Made by a program: the position numbers and the translations under genes. The notes beneath the pieces are model-generated. The model worked only from the letters and a program-made list of their open reading frames with translations, did no database searches and was not told where the DNA came from. DNA of 64,000 bases from Hydractinia symbiolongicarpus (Eukaryota; Cnidaria; Hydrozoa; Anthoathecata; Hydractiniidae), in assembly GCF_029227915.1 (NCBI RefSeq), contig NC_079889.1:3410001-3474000 (forward strand), written 5' to 3'. This document shows, piece by piece, positions 33,943 through 46,600 of this stretch; position 1 is the first letter of the stretch, and the number at the start of each line of letters is the position of its first letter.

Positions 33943-34197
33943 AATTATTATTATTATTAACATTATTCTGAATATTTAAACAGCCACTTCAGTGTTGAAA
34001 ACACTGTGATCAACATGGATACTGTGTTCTGAATGTATACATAAAGTATACAACGGCATTCCCTACCCAATTTTGCTCACATGGCATGGGTTGACCCGTT
34101 GCTGCGGTGAAGACATTTGCTAAACATGCCCGCGCTGTGGACCGAACCACGGACCTTGTGATTGCGAAGCGCACATCATATACACACGGCCACACAA
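33943..34197 (-). mobile_element. tRNA-derived SINE, copy 1
   Basis: The minus strand carries a Pol III-like head with B box GGTTCGGTCCA, then a body containing GCGCGGGCATG and CCATGCCATGTGAG, and a (TAATAA)n tail. It aligns from end to end with the copy at 54872-55125. Confidence 0.75.
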
Positions 34198-34381
34198 TAC
34201 TTATTTGGAGTTGTTTGGAATTTAGGATAACAAACTGAATGAATAAAAACAACAATAACAACATATTAGTAAACCTTATTTCCCAAAATATAAATTCATA
34301 AATTTACAAAATTTCAAAGTATATTCTCAGCTCTTCGCAATGAAACATTCGAAGCTGTCGCAAATACAAAATCGACCCCAC

Positions 34382-34622
34382 TTACAATTCCGATTCTATT
34401 TCACTGAATCCATCATTGTCTTTACCCTTTTCAGTGGATCCATTATTACTTGCATTTTCATCGGTAAGGTTATCCACATAGGTGGGGCGATGTATATATC
34501 GCGGACTACCATCATAGGGTGCGCTTACTTCAGACGGAACCCAGCTTGCGCGCGGAATGTGAAAGTTACTGACGAAACCCCGTGGGAATTCTTTGTCATC
34601 ATAATCGTCATCGTCATTATAC
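34382..34622 (-). CDS. receptor tail exon 5 (last exon, stop codon)
   Basis: Starts after TTGCAG with a very acidic YNDDDDYDDKEFPRG and ends FSEIESEL-stop. Contains RYIHRPTYVDNL, where YVDN fits the YxN pattern bound by Grb2-type SH2 domains. Confidence 0.85.
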
Positions 34623-37600
34623 CTGCAAGAGAAGCAATCAAAGGGTATTACTTTCAACGTTTAGATTTAAGAATGCAATATATATATAGGAATTTCATAG
34701 CTATTTTTCATAGTTATTTCTTTTAAGTTTATTTAAACTTGGTAAAGAAAAAAGAAATGTAATTACTTATAGTTAGGCTGTACTCCTTCGTAACATTCGC
34801 TGAATTTATCGAAAAAAATACAGATTAGTTCATTAAAATGTCTTCAAAAATCTGAATGATTTTCTTTTGAAAAACAACATTGCAAATGTTTCCTAACTGA
34901 ACTCGCTTTGGCGAAGCCTTTTGTCCAATTCCCAATTCAATGCCCTTTTTCCTTTTTTCCGAGGATTAAAACAACATTGGTTAGTGATTTATTAATAAGG
35001 ATTCTATAGATTCGTTTAGAGCCCTGTTTTGAGATCTTTTACAATATATTTACCAATAGACATTCCCTTAAAAAAACCCGTATGTTCCCTTGAGAAAAAA
35101 TTATTTTCTCTCTTTTCTTTTCTCAAACATCTTAATCAGCATTGCAAACAGAAACATTAAAGGTGTAAACACATCAAGTTTAAACAGGAAAAAAGGGTTA
35201 ATAATACTTGTAAATTTTGTCATCGAGAAGAATGTGTCGAGTTATAAAGTCATACTTTTTGGTTAGTATATATATTATAATTTCTTGTTTACATCCAGCA
35301 GTTAATAAGTTTTTTGGGCGCCTCCTCACAGAAGCCAGTTTCAAGAGAGATCTCCCCTGTTTCAGTACCGTGTAAACAGTCAGTATTGTTAGTTGAGTTA
35401 TTAGTACTTATCGGGTCTAAAAAATTGGTGCGGCAGTTTAGATCCTCAAGCTGCAAGTCCTTCAGGTCGTCCTCCTCTTCTTTCTTGTGCGATTCATCAT
35501 GCAGATTAAGGGATATGTCACGTGGCGACGCAGCTATAGTTCTAAAGTCTGCGTTATGTTCCGGCGTCACCTTCCTACTACGTCGTGAAGGTAACGGACT
35601 TGAGAGTGAGTTACATGAGATATTAAACTGTTCCAATGATCGCCTCAATAGATTAAGCTTTGGAGATGTCGTAGCAGATCTCTTTTTGCCGTTGTGCCGC
35701 TCCACTGATTCAGGTTCGCCAACAACATCGCTAAGATAAAAAAAAAACATTACGTAACGCACACAGATCGTTTTGATCGTTTCCAGTTTTAGAAAAAATC
35801 AGAGCGACGGATGCAGTCTTGGTAGATGTAAGAAAGATTACAGGCATCCCTGGGTTTCTTTAACTTCTTACCTGTAGGTATCTGTGGAACGGACTGACGT
35901 TTTGCGTGAATGATCAGCTGCATCCGGAGGAAGGGCAGTACTTTCAAGCTTGCTATCTTCCTCATCAAATGTCAATAATTGATCAACATCTTTCAAAAAT
36001 TTCAACTTATTGTCTTTATCATCTGCCGTCTTGTCCATTGTTGACAACGTTTCTCCATTAACCGTTAAACCGCGAGGTCGTGGCCGTTCGTGCGGAGTAT
36101 CGTGAGTAGTGTCTCTGGAGGAAAGATCAAGGGTGCGTTTGGGCAGTACTGGTGTAGTGTATCGTGGTGTGCGGCTTTCGTAAAAATCAACAGTCGAACT
36201 CTCCGAGTTGTTGTCGTGCTCCACTAAAACAAGATCCTGTTTCGTGCGCTTGTCTCGATTACTAGACGGTGCATTGTTATTACTATACCGCGTACGCTCA
36301 GTACTGTCTGTGCAAGTGCTATCAAGACTATGAATATAAAAAATGCTAAAAATATTAAGACAGTTATCCCAATGTAGTATACCTAAATCTCATTTCCAAC
36401 TTTTTCCTCTAACATTGGCTTCATTAAGCTTCATTGAAAGAAAGAACAGTCAGTATCAAAAAGAGCACCCGGGCGTAAAGGAAAAATTCACAGGGATGGT
36501 TTTTATTACTTCATGTGTGGATAAAATTGACTGGGTGTATTCTCAATTTTTTTATTGAGTGCCCCGACGCTCATTCTATTAATTACGGTTTACCTATAAC
36601 ATTGAGAGGCAAAGAAAGAAACAAGAGCCTTAATTTGTATTTTTCACTATCACTAGTCACGAAATTACATTTTTTGCGATTTCATTCCCTTGAAGAACAG
36701 CTCAGTGTTGAAAATACAAAAGTTGTTAAATGAAGAAAAAAGTGGATGAGTGATACATTTATTTTACGTTTTTAAATTAATTGACGAAAACCTAGATCTA
36801 AGATTATTTCAGAATGTCCACAGTCAAAAACAAAATAATGTGGCTAGTTTTACGTCAGTCAAACACGACAAACACGACAAACACTTCATATAAGTGACTG
36901 ACTGAAACAAACATATGTGCCTAAGTTCAAATTTTAAACTTCAACGCGGGAAAGTTGATGTTTTGGATCTGTTTGCTCAACTAAACTTAAGCACTAATTC
37001 CACAACTATTTTATTGACCGAAATGAAATGTTCTCTTTGATATAATAATCACGAAAGAAAAGAGTAATTTTCTTATTTTGATTTTAAGGATTCGTCTAAA
37101 GAAGAAAAAAATATTATTTTGTTAAATAATCTCGAAATTTTGTTTGTCCATGTGTGTGTGTGGGTTAGTCATACCTATCTTTATATTTTCGTTTACAGAA
37201 CACATAACACCAGCAGCAGATGATAGCTGAGAAGATAAAAGCCAGGATTGTCCCAAGTACAATTGTCGTACTCATCAAATCTGAAAATTAAAAAAAAAAC
37301 ATAGGTTTGTGAGAAAAAAGTTAAAGCATAGCAGACTAGAACTCTAATCAACGTAGCGACTTTTTAATTGTGAATTCTCGCGAAGGCTAATTTTTGCGCA
37401 TAAGTACTTGATGTAATGTACAATAAAAACAATGTTTGGCAGATTTTTAGAAAAATATATGGAATGTTCTATAGTAAGTATGATGTATTAAAAATACAAT
37501 ACAACAAATCATTTTAAAAGAAACGGGTTTCTAGTAGTCTTAGCCCACGGGGTAGGTAACCAATAGTTAATTCAACATAGTGAAATTCAGACTGAAGAAA

Positions 37601-40600
37601 TTCTTATGTAAACCCGGCCTAATTCATGAAATACAATGCTCAAACATTACGATTACCACTTCATGCTATGCTACATAACTTTTCCATTCCAACATTCAGA
37701 ACTCAAGTAAAAGTTTCAAAGAATAATTCTCCTCCGTCAGAACTACAGACAAATTGAAATTAACTTTTACCATTACAAGAAAAGACATTCCGACTTAATA
37801 AGACAACAATCTCCTTATTGTTTCAAAAGGGGAAATTGTTCAAACGTCGAGAAAGTTTTCTGACTTTCCTGATATTTCCGACTCCGCAGTCAAAACACAT
37901 ACCTTGACGTTCTTTTTTCTGCTGTTCGTTTTCGGCAATATTAATGAGTTTACAGTTTCTTCCGTCGCCGACATAACCCGACTTGCATCGACAATGATAC
38001 GTCATATCTCCTGGCAGACACTCAGCATTCACGTCACAATTTGTCGTGTTCAAAGTGCAATGATTAAAATCTAAAGAGAATGAAGGTTGGTATGACGATC
38101 GGCAAACACGATCGGCAAACTTGAAGCTAATTTACATCACAACTACACCCGTTTCAAAATTGATGGGTTGGCGACGTCATCGAAAAGCCTGTTCGTGAAA
38201 AGCACATGACTCCGTACATTTTCTTGATCAACGCTCCAAGCATCAGGTGTTAATGAGTATATAAATTATGAAAAGTAAAAAAAAAAAACATTGGCTTTGA
38301 TGACGTCATAAAAAGGTTTTGTCTTTCTGCATGAGCGGATTTTGCCGAATTACTGCTGTAATTTACTAATAATTTTTCTAACCATACTTTAGAAGTAACA
38401 CAGTACAAAAAGAACATACGAGAAAATTACAGAAACCAGAAGGTTTATTTTTGTATTTACGTATGGTGCGTTATAACATGAGCCCAATCTTATCACAACT
38501 ATAATGATTAGCCCAATTAAGAACACAAAATCCCCAATTCTCTAGGCGTCCAGGGGTTTAAAAGTTCTTAGATATTTCTAAGTACTTAAGGGCTTATTTA
38601 AAAGACTTTAAAAAAAAACCAAAATGGCGCTGAAGTGACGTATTTGTTTACGGAAATGTCTGTACAATAGACGTATTTGACTACAGTGAGGTTTAAAACT
38701 TTTATCTACTCATCTACAAAACAAGAATCAATGATGAAAATAACCAGCTAGGAAGATGACTGGAGAAACACATCAACTAAGCGCTCTATATTGAATCAAA
38801 TTAAAGCTGGTCCGTACCTCTGATCGTAGGAGGCTTGCTGGCGAGACCAAAGCGGACATTTCCATTTGATTTATCTGTATTCACAAAAGTTTTCAGAGAG
38901 ACAATTGACAACATATCTTGCACTTGTGAGGTGGTGAGATTGGTGGAAGCATCGAAATACATCATGAAGTCGAAACTCAACATGTCAACCGTACTAAAAT
39001 AAACAGGTAAGTATAAAAAACTCGTTTAATATAGCTACTTAACTCCTATTACTACTGATGCTTCTTATTCGGCACCATGTACACGATTCTTTATAATAAT
39101 AGCCGTCGTCTGTCTGTTAAGGAAACAAGAAATATGCTAAAACGGACGAACCCATGGATTTTTCCACGGGTAACGACTCCTCTCTATAATAATAGCCGTC
39201 GTCTGTCTGTTTGTCCGTCTGTTACAGAAACACGAAATGCGATATATAAAGGACGAGCGACACCGTGGATTTTTTCACGATTGACAACTATTTTTTTTAT
39301 AAGCAACTGAAATGGATTTGAAAAAACTTATGAAGCAGGTTCGGTTCTGTACAGATATAAGAACAAGCAACATAAAACATTTATTTGTTGCGAAGAGAGA
39401 AGGAGACACGCTTTCCAAACAAAAGAAAGAAAACTCCAAAAATAAACAACAATAATTCCTTTGTTTCACACTTCAGTTTATTTTTTTAGAACTTTTTTTT
39501 ACCAAAAATGTAACTTTATTCCCTTCTTCACTCCCCTTTTATACGTAGATAGGAAAGTTAGTTGAATAAAATTAAGCAACCGTCAAGCAACTTCAGATCT
39601 AGATATTGACTAGAAGATAAGCAACATGAGATTTGGCCAAACTCCTGAGTTGCTTCTAACAGAAAATTTGTGAAATTACGAGCTAACAGCATTCTATTAG
39701 CTCGTAATTTCACAGGATTTTAAAATATGTGTGCTTAAAAAGAGAAGTAAGAAAATGTTCTAACAATAATAAAAAAATAAAATAGTTTTTTTTAAGTATA
39801 ATTCCTAATCCTTCAAGATGTTAACACGATAATTAATAAAAACATTTAAATAGGTGGGTAGGGGTGTGCGGAGGCCGGGTCCCTAACGATTAGGGTTGAC
39901 TAACCTTTTTTTCATCACTACTACACTTTTAACTGCTTGATGAGACAATTCATTCTGCAGACCATCCAACAGTTGCTGAAAAAATTAACAAAAATTTTAC
40001 TAAGCATGCAATATATTTAAAACAATCTGGCATAAATATACCAATCATAATATTTAAATAGGAGAAAGCTCTCTTGGAACTCAGAACAACTCCGGCTAAG
40101 AGCTTAACCTGGTCACACATTTACTTGTGACATAACCCGGGCGTTTTGATGCCGGTTCCGCCGGCTAGTCTCTATAATAACAGCCGTTGTCCGTCTGTCT
40201 GTTTGTAACGGTGGTAACTACGCACGAAATCAATCAATCACGAAACAAATGCGATATAGTTTTATCGACTTTGCTGTGATCCGCAAACTTCCGTGGATTT
40301 TCTACGAGCTAACGACTAGTCTCTATAATAATAGCGGTAGTTTGTGTAAAACGGTACCCGATCGTCACTTTGTGCTACGAATGCACAAAAGAGTGATGCT
40401 GGAGGGACGCATGACGGGCAAAAAATCTAAGAAACAGCGCACCCGTGGATTCCTTCACTAGTTACATACTAATAAATACTAATACCGTTTCAAAGTGTTT
40501 TTTCGCGAACAAATAAAATTGATTTGTGTCCATCAACTTCCATAGAGCCTTGCCAGCATAACATTCAGTTCTATTACACAGCTTGTTGAAAGCAATGGAG

Positions 40601-43600
40601 GCTTGAATAGATTTTGTTTCTAAAGACAGGTTAAGTTTAAAGAGACGACTAAGTGTTAACACAAGTTTTATGTATATGTTTTCTAAACGTGTTTTGCTTC
40701 CTATACAAAAATAGAATAAAACCACTGATGCTGAACAGATAACTTACAGTGTTACTTGTTGCGCATGCAATAAATATACCGATAATACTCAACTAAGCAC
40801 CCTTTAAATAGCCACTCCCCTCCCCACTTCAGATAAGCCATAACCCTAGCGCACTATGAGCTGATATTTTTTAGAGGATATTAACATATTTTCTTCCAGT
40901 AACTATCATAGCTACTGACTGACAACAATTTCAAAAGACTTTTTTTCCAAACAAAATTAACTTTTGTTTTTTTCTACCAATATTTTAGGTATTTTCAGCA
41001 AATCAATCAAGCATTAACAGTTATTTTTCAAATGAATTAGACCCACATGTTTCACGACAAAAATAAAATAAGGGATGTCCTCACACCAAAAACGAGGTAA
41101 ATTTTCGTGAAGAACACGATTTCTAAATGAGTACTAAACTGAATTTTCGCGAAAATTAACTTTCGCATATAATAGTTAATTATATAATCTTATAACGAAA
41201 ATAAATAAATATGTAATATAAATATCGTTAGGAATTTAGAATTGGGATTTTTTTGTAAAATTTTCGCAGAGATTTTATTTTGCGAATGGTGTGTGTTGTC
41301 TTATTGCGAATAATTATAAATAAAAATGACAGAATAAATACTTACGTTGTACACAGTCGTTACCATAGAAACCATCAGCGCATTCGCATTTCAAAATCCC
41401 GTGAAACAACACAAGCTTTTTGTTCGCACCACACACTGGGGCCTCTGTAGATCCGTCTATATATTATTCAAATTTAAATGTAGTTATTTAGGTAAACAAA
41501 AAAAAAAAAAAAAAAAAACAACAACAAAAAAATAAAAACAAAAATCACAAAAGCAAACAAACAAACAAACATCAGACAACAATAACAAAAAATTAATAAA
41601 TTAAAACAAACAAACAAACAAAAATCAAAGTTACCTTGCACATGTAAAGTGAGATTACTAGTCGACGTTCTCCGAATAGTACCAAGTTGGCCTACACAAC
41701 TATATTCCGCTGAATCTGATGACGTCACTGCACTAAGTATCAACACATTCGACGTGACTTGAAGTTTGACGTTGTTTTTAAACCAATCATATTTTACTTC
41801 AGAAGTATGGGACGACATAACTGTACAACGAATTGAGATTGAGCTCGATACAAGAACAGAGATTGCGCCGGCCACCGATAACACAGGAGTAGTCAAGTCT
41901 GTATGAGGAAAAAGACATCACGATACTTCATATACTGATATACTTAGAAAAAAACGACGTAAAGGAAATTATAAAGCACTTTTGACGTACTAAAATGTAA
42001 AAAAACGCTCTGTTGGCCGATATGAGATACATACAACAAAATATGTAGCTTATCGGCGCATTAACTTCATCTTTACGACGCCATATTTCAAATGTTCTTG
42101 GTTAAACTCCTTAAAGTTCCTTAAAGAATCTCCTCTTTAACACAAGAAATTATTTAGGCGTTAGGTGATCACAGTTCGTACACTGATCAATACAAGGCCA
42201 GCAAAGTAACAGAAAGTAAACTGAACCCTGTCCGAACTGAAACTAATTCCATCTATAAAAATTCTGCAATATCATCAATTTGTGTCGGCAATAAAAATTA
42301 CTTCTGCTGTTGTTGTGCTTGGGTTTACCATATTACAAGGCTGTACGGCACAAAAAAAATTTCCCTCAGTTCAAGTAGAACGCAATTTCAAAACCACAGA
42401 CTCAAAGTATACAGTTAGGTACAGAGGGGGGGGGGGGGGGGGGGAGTTTCATAACCGCACCTAAATACTTCTACAAATCAATTTACATTTTCAATTTAAT
42501 AGATACAATTATTTCACTTATGGTGAAGCTTTTATAGAATGAAATGTTTTGCAGGTGGTCGAGAAAATTCTTCCTGTCTTAATTTTTATTATAAGGTCGG
42601 GTGGAGAGGGGGTGGGGGTCAAATTTATGTGTAAGTAAGAGAAAAAAGTTATCAGCAACAGTATTGGTCAAGCGCTGAATTGACTGATCGCAGCCGATCG
42701 AATTTTCAAAACAAAGCAGAAAGTAAATTCATTCATACATTTCGGCTTCAAATTCACGTCTGTTGTCCGCACGCCAGCAACGCTCGACGCCTCACAAGAA
42801 TATATAGTGTTTTGAACAAACGATATATTTTTAACGACCATCATCTGACCACGGAACAGCACAGCCTCCGCTTGCTTCCACAAGTAGGTGATAGGCGCGG
42901 TGCCAGAAGCGATGCATTGTAATGTGACGTCATCACCGTCGTAGATTTCTTGCAATGATGTTGTTATGGCCGGCTTGTCCAGATCTAAAAGAAATAGCAT
43001 GTTTTGTGATGCCAAAGAAGAGACAATTTGATTACGCCTTCTCCTTTCAATAAGCTCTTCACCCTCTGCAGAACAACGCCCTATCTTTATATTATCCCCA
43101 ACCAGTGGGAGCACATCTACATTGAGAACATGTTCTAAAAACATATTTGTCGAGCGAAGAGAGGTTTATTGACAATGTAAAAATTCTTAAAATTTCATCG
43201 CAATTTTTAAGCGACAAAATCAGATATGTAAATTATGGATAATTCATTCATTCATCATTCATTCATTTATCCATTAATTTATTCATTTATTTCTTCATTA
43301 AGCCAAAAAATTTATTTAGTCATTCATTTATGGAATCAAAAAACTTACAAGCAACACTGATTTCAAATGGCATCGAATACTTGGTCGTCAAAATATTCCC
43401 TACTTCACATGAGTAATTTCCGTTTGTCCAGACGGAAACATTTTTTAACGTGGTAGTTCGTTCTACTTCGCCCGTCATTACTTGACTATCTTTAAACCAC
43501 TTGTAGGAGAGCGGATTTGTGCCAAGAACAGAACATTCTAAAATAACATAATCTCCTTCCTTGTGGTTTTTTGATGGAGTCGACGCAATAGCAGGCTCAT

Positions 43601-46600
43601 TTAAGTCTAAAATTAAAACAATGATTTTAAGATAAAAATAAAAAGTATTCGCACGACCGACGTTTTTAACATTTTTATGGAGAATTAACCAAGGTATGCT
43701 TAAACAAACAGCAAAGCAACATTGCCAAATACAAGCTGACTAGATATTTTGTAATTTAACATTTTAGGGGTGAAAACGAGAAGATTATTGACATGAATTA
43801 TGTGATACAGACTCGAATTAAGAATTTTAGAAAATTAAGTTTCATAGTTTCAGCCTAACACGCTGATTAAAAATGTGCAGGATATCTGAAATTTATAAGT
43901 GATAATCGAAAAAATAAAATACTTTGATCCAATTTTGGAAGAATATAGAAGCAGCAAAGGTCATTACTTCGTTAATAGATTTCAGAAGGAACCAAACAAG
44001 TGCAAACTGATAAAAAAATATTCACCGCTCTAATTGAATTTTTTATGTACGTCACTAAAGATGAAGATTACGGCATGTTTCGCAGCCTGCTTCATATGAG
44101 GATAAGTTCGACAAGTTGGAGCAAGCAAGAAATGCAAACCATAATACTCACAGTACAACTTAACGTCAACGCTCGCACTCTTTAAACCGACAGGATTACT
44201 CGCCATACAACTATACTCGCCAGAATAACTCTGATTCTTGTTTAAAATAAGAACTGTAGATTGGATTGAAAATCGTGCGCCATCTTTCATCCAATGTATT
44301 TGAGGAGTTGGCGCGCCATTACCAGTACAATCTAACAACACAGAGTGTAGATCGCCTGTAAAAGTCTCGTTCTTGGTAATCTTTGGCGTATCCAAGTCTA
44401 AAATGGTAGCGAGTTAATAACAGAGAGACAAAAGAAAAGCGATATAGCATGAGAATATTTTTAACTTAAAAAAAGAAAAAAGTGCACATAAACAGCACTA
44501 AATATTCTTCCCACTCTATCTCCAAATAACTTTTATTGGTCGTTTATACTCACATAGAACAGTTAGCTGTACCGTCTTTGACGATTTTACACCTGCTGCA
44601 TTGCCAACCTGGCATACATAACCAGCCTGGTCGGCCTTACTAACGTTGTTTAAGATCATCATATCAGACGTGTTGCCGACAATTCGGCCGTGTTTAAACC
44701 AAGTATACGTGATCGGGCGTGTTCCATCAACTTGACAGATAAAAACAACAGAGTCTCCTTCGTTGATGCTTGCAGATTTTTTTATAACTATAGTTGGGCT
44801 GAGCAAGACTAAAATAAGAGAAAGACTTTCAATAAAAACAAGCGGAACTCCCGATTCTAATAGGCTGGCTAAATATACTGCTCTAGTAAAAAGTAAAAAA
44901 CAGTGTTAACTACTCGACTTACAATCTTTCGAGGTCGACGTCGTCGCCGTAAGCGAGCCAACTAAATTGGTCACGACACATTTATAGACCGACGTGTCGT
45001 TTTCCCTCACGTCGTTAACAGTCAGATTAGCACTGTCGGAAATTTTAACGCCATCTTTATACCACGCAACGGACGGCATAGGTGAACCAGTAAAAGAGCA
45101 GGATAATTCGAGAGAAGTATCGGAAGTGTTTTTTTTGTGGATGCTTGGCTTGTTCAGATCTAAATAAAAGAGAAAAAAAGTCATTGCTGTGCACTAAACC
45201 TTCTTTGTGTCTATAGTCCCTTCTACACTAAAAGGTGGTATTCTAAACCAAAATAAAATTCGAACTTGTCAACAACTTTAGTCCTTATAATTAAGCCTGG
45301 TTTACACCATAAGATCAACCTTATTCGCTGGGAAAATAATAGAACATTTCATCTTTTTTCACTGTTTTTTTTTTCATTTTTTACTCGAAATCGATAAAGA
45401 ACACAGTCACCTTTACTGACATGGTGGCGACAAGGGCGTACAAATGCAAGTAAAAAAACAATGGTTTCTCACTGGTACCCTTAAAAGTACTACTGTCTAT
45501 GTTTCTTCCCCAAGATTTTATTTTGAAATAACGTAAACAGATTAACTCCTTTTAAGCAGATCGTTTTAAGACCGTTCCTTATACGACGGCCTTCGTAACA
45601 GGAGGTCACTATTACGATGGCCCTTGTAACACAGGGCGGTTTACGGCGGTCCTTTTAAACGGCTGACTTTTTTATGACGGCCCTTTTGTCAGACAAACCC
45701 TGTTACGCATATCGGGCAATATTGTTAAAGTTCACAATAAAATTCTCACAGACATACTTCCGTCACGTTCACAAAAATTATTTAATTAAAAATAAAATTA
45801 AACAATTGTTATCAGCGGATAAGAAATAGTTAAGCAAAAATTAAATAAATAGTAAAATATACATACACTGAACTGATAATTGGACTTCATTTGAAGACTT
45901 CGTGCCAGCCATGTTTGATGTTTTGCAAAGGTATAAAGCAGTGTCATCTTTTTGAATGTTGTTAATGATGTGTTTGGACTGCGTCCACGAAAGTTGGACA
46001 GAGTTCTTATACCAAGTGTATGTAATGAGAGAAGAACCAGAAACATCGCACTGAAACACCACAGCATCTCCAACTTTCGTCATATTCTCAGGGGAGATGG
46101 AAAGACGTGGTTGAGATAAATCTATGACGAAAATTAAGATAAATCGAGATAAATCGAAATAAATCGAAATAAATCGAGATAAATCGACTACACGTTCTTA
46201 TTTGTTCGTTTGTTTGTTTTTTGTAAGAAAAAGAAATTTTGGGATAAGGCTAGCAATGATCAACAGAAATTTTGGGATAAGGCTAGCAATGATCAACAGA
46301 AATTTTGGGATAAGGCTAGCAATGATCAACAGAAATTTTGGGATAAGGCTAGCAATGATCAACAGAAATTTTGGGATAAGGCTAGCAATGATCAACAGAA
46401 ATTTTGGGATAAGGCTAGCAATGATCAACAGAAATTTTGGGATAAGGCTAGCAATGATCAACAGAAATTTTGGGATAAAGCTAGCAATGATCAACAGAAA
46501 TTTTGGGATAACACTAGCAATGATCAAACATACACTCAAGTGTATGTTTGCTCATTCTTGCTTTTAGCTCCGATTTTTAAAAAACTTTTTGCACCTGTCC

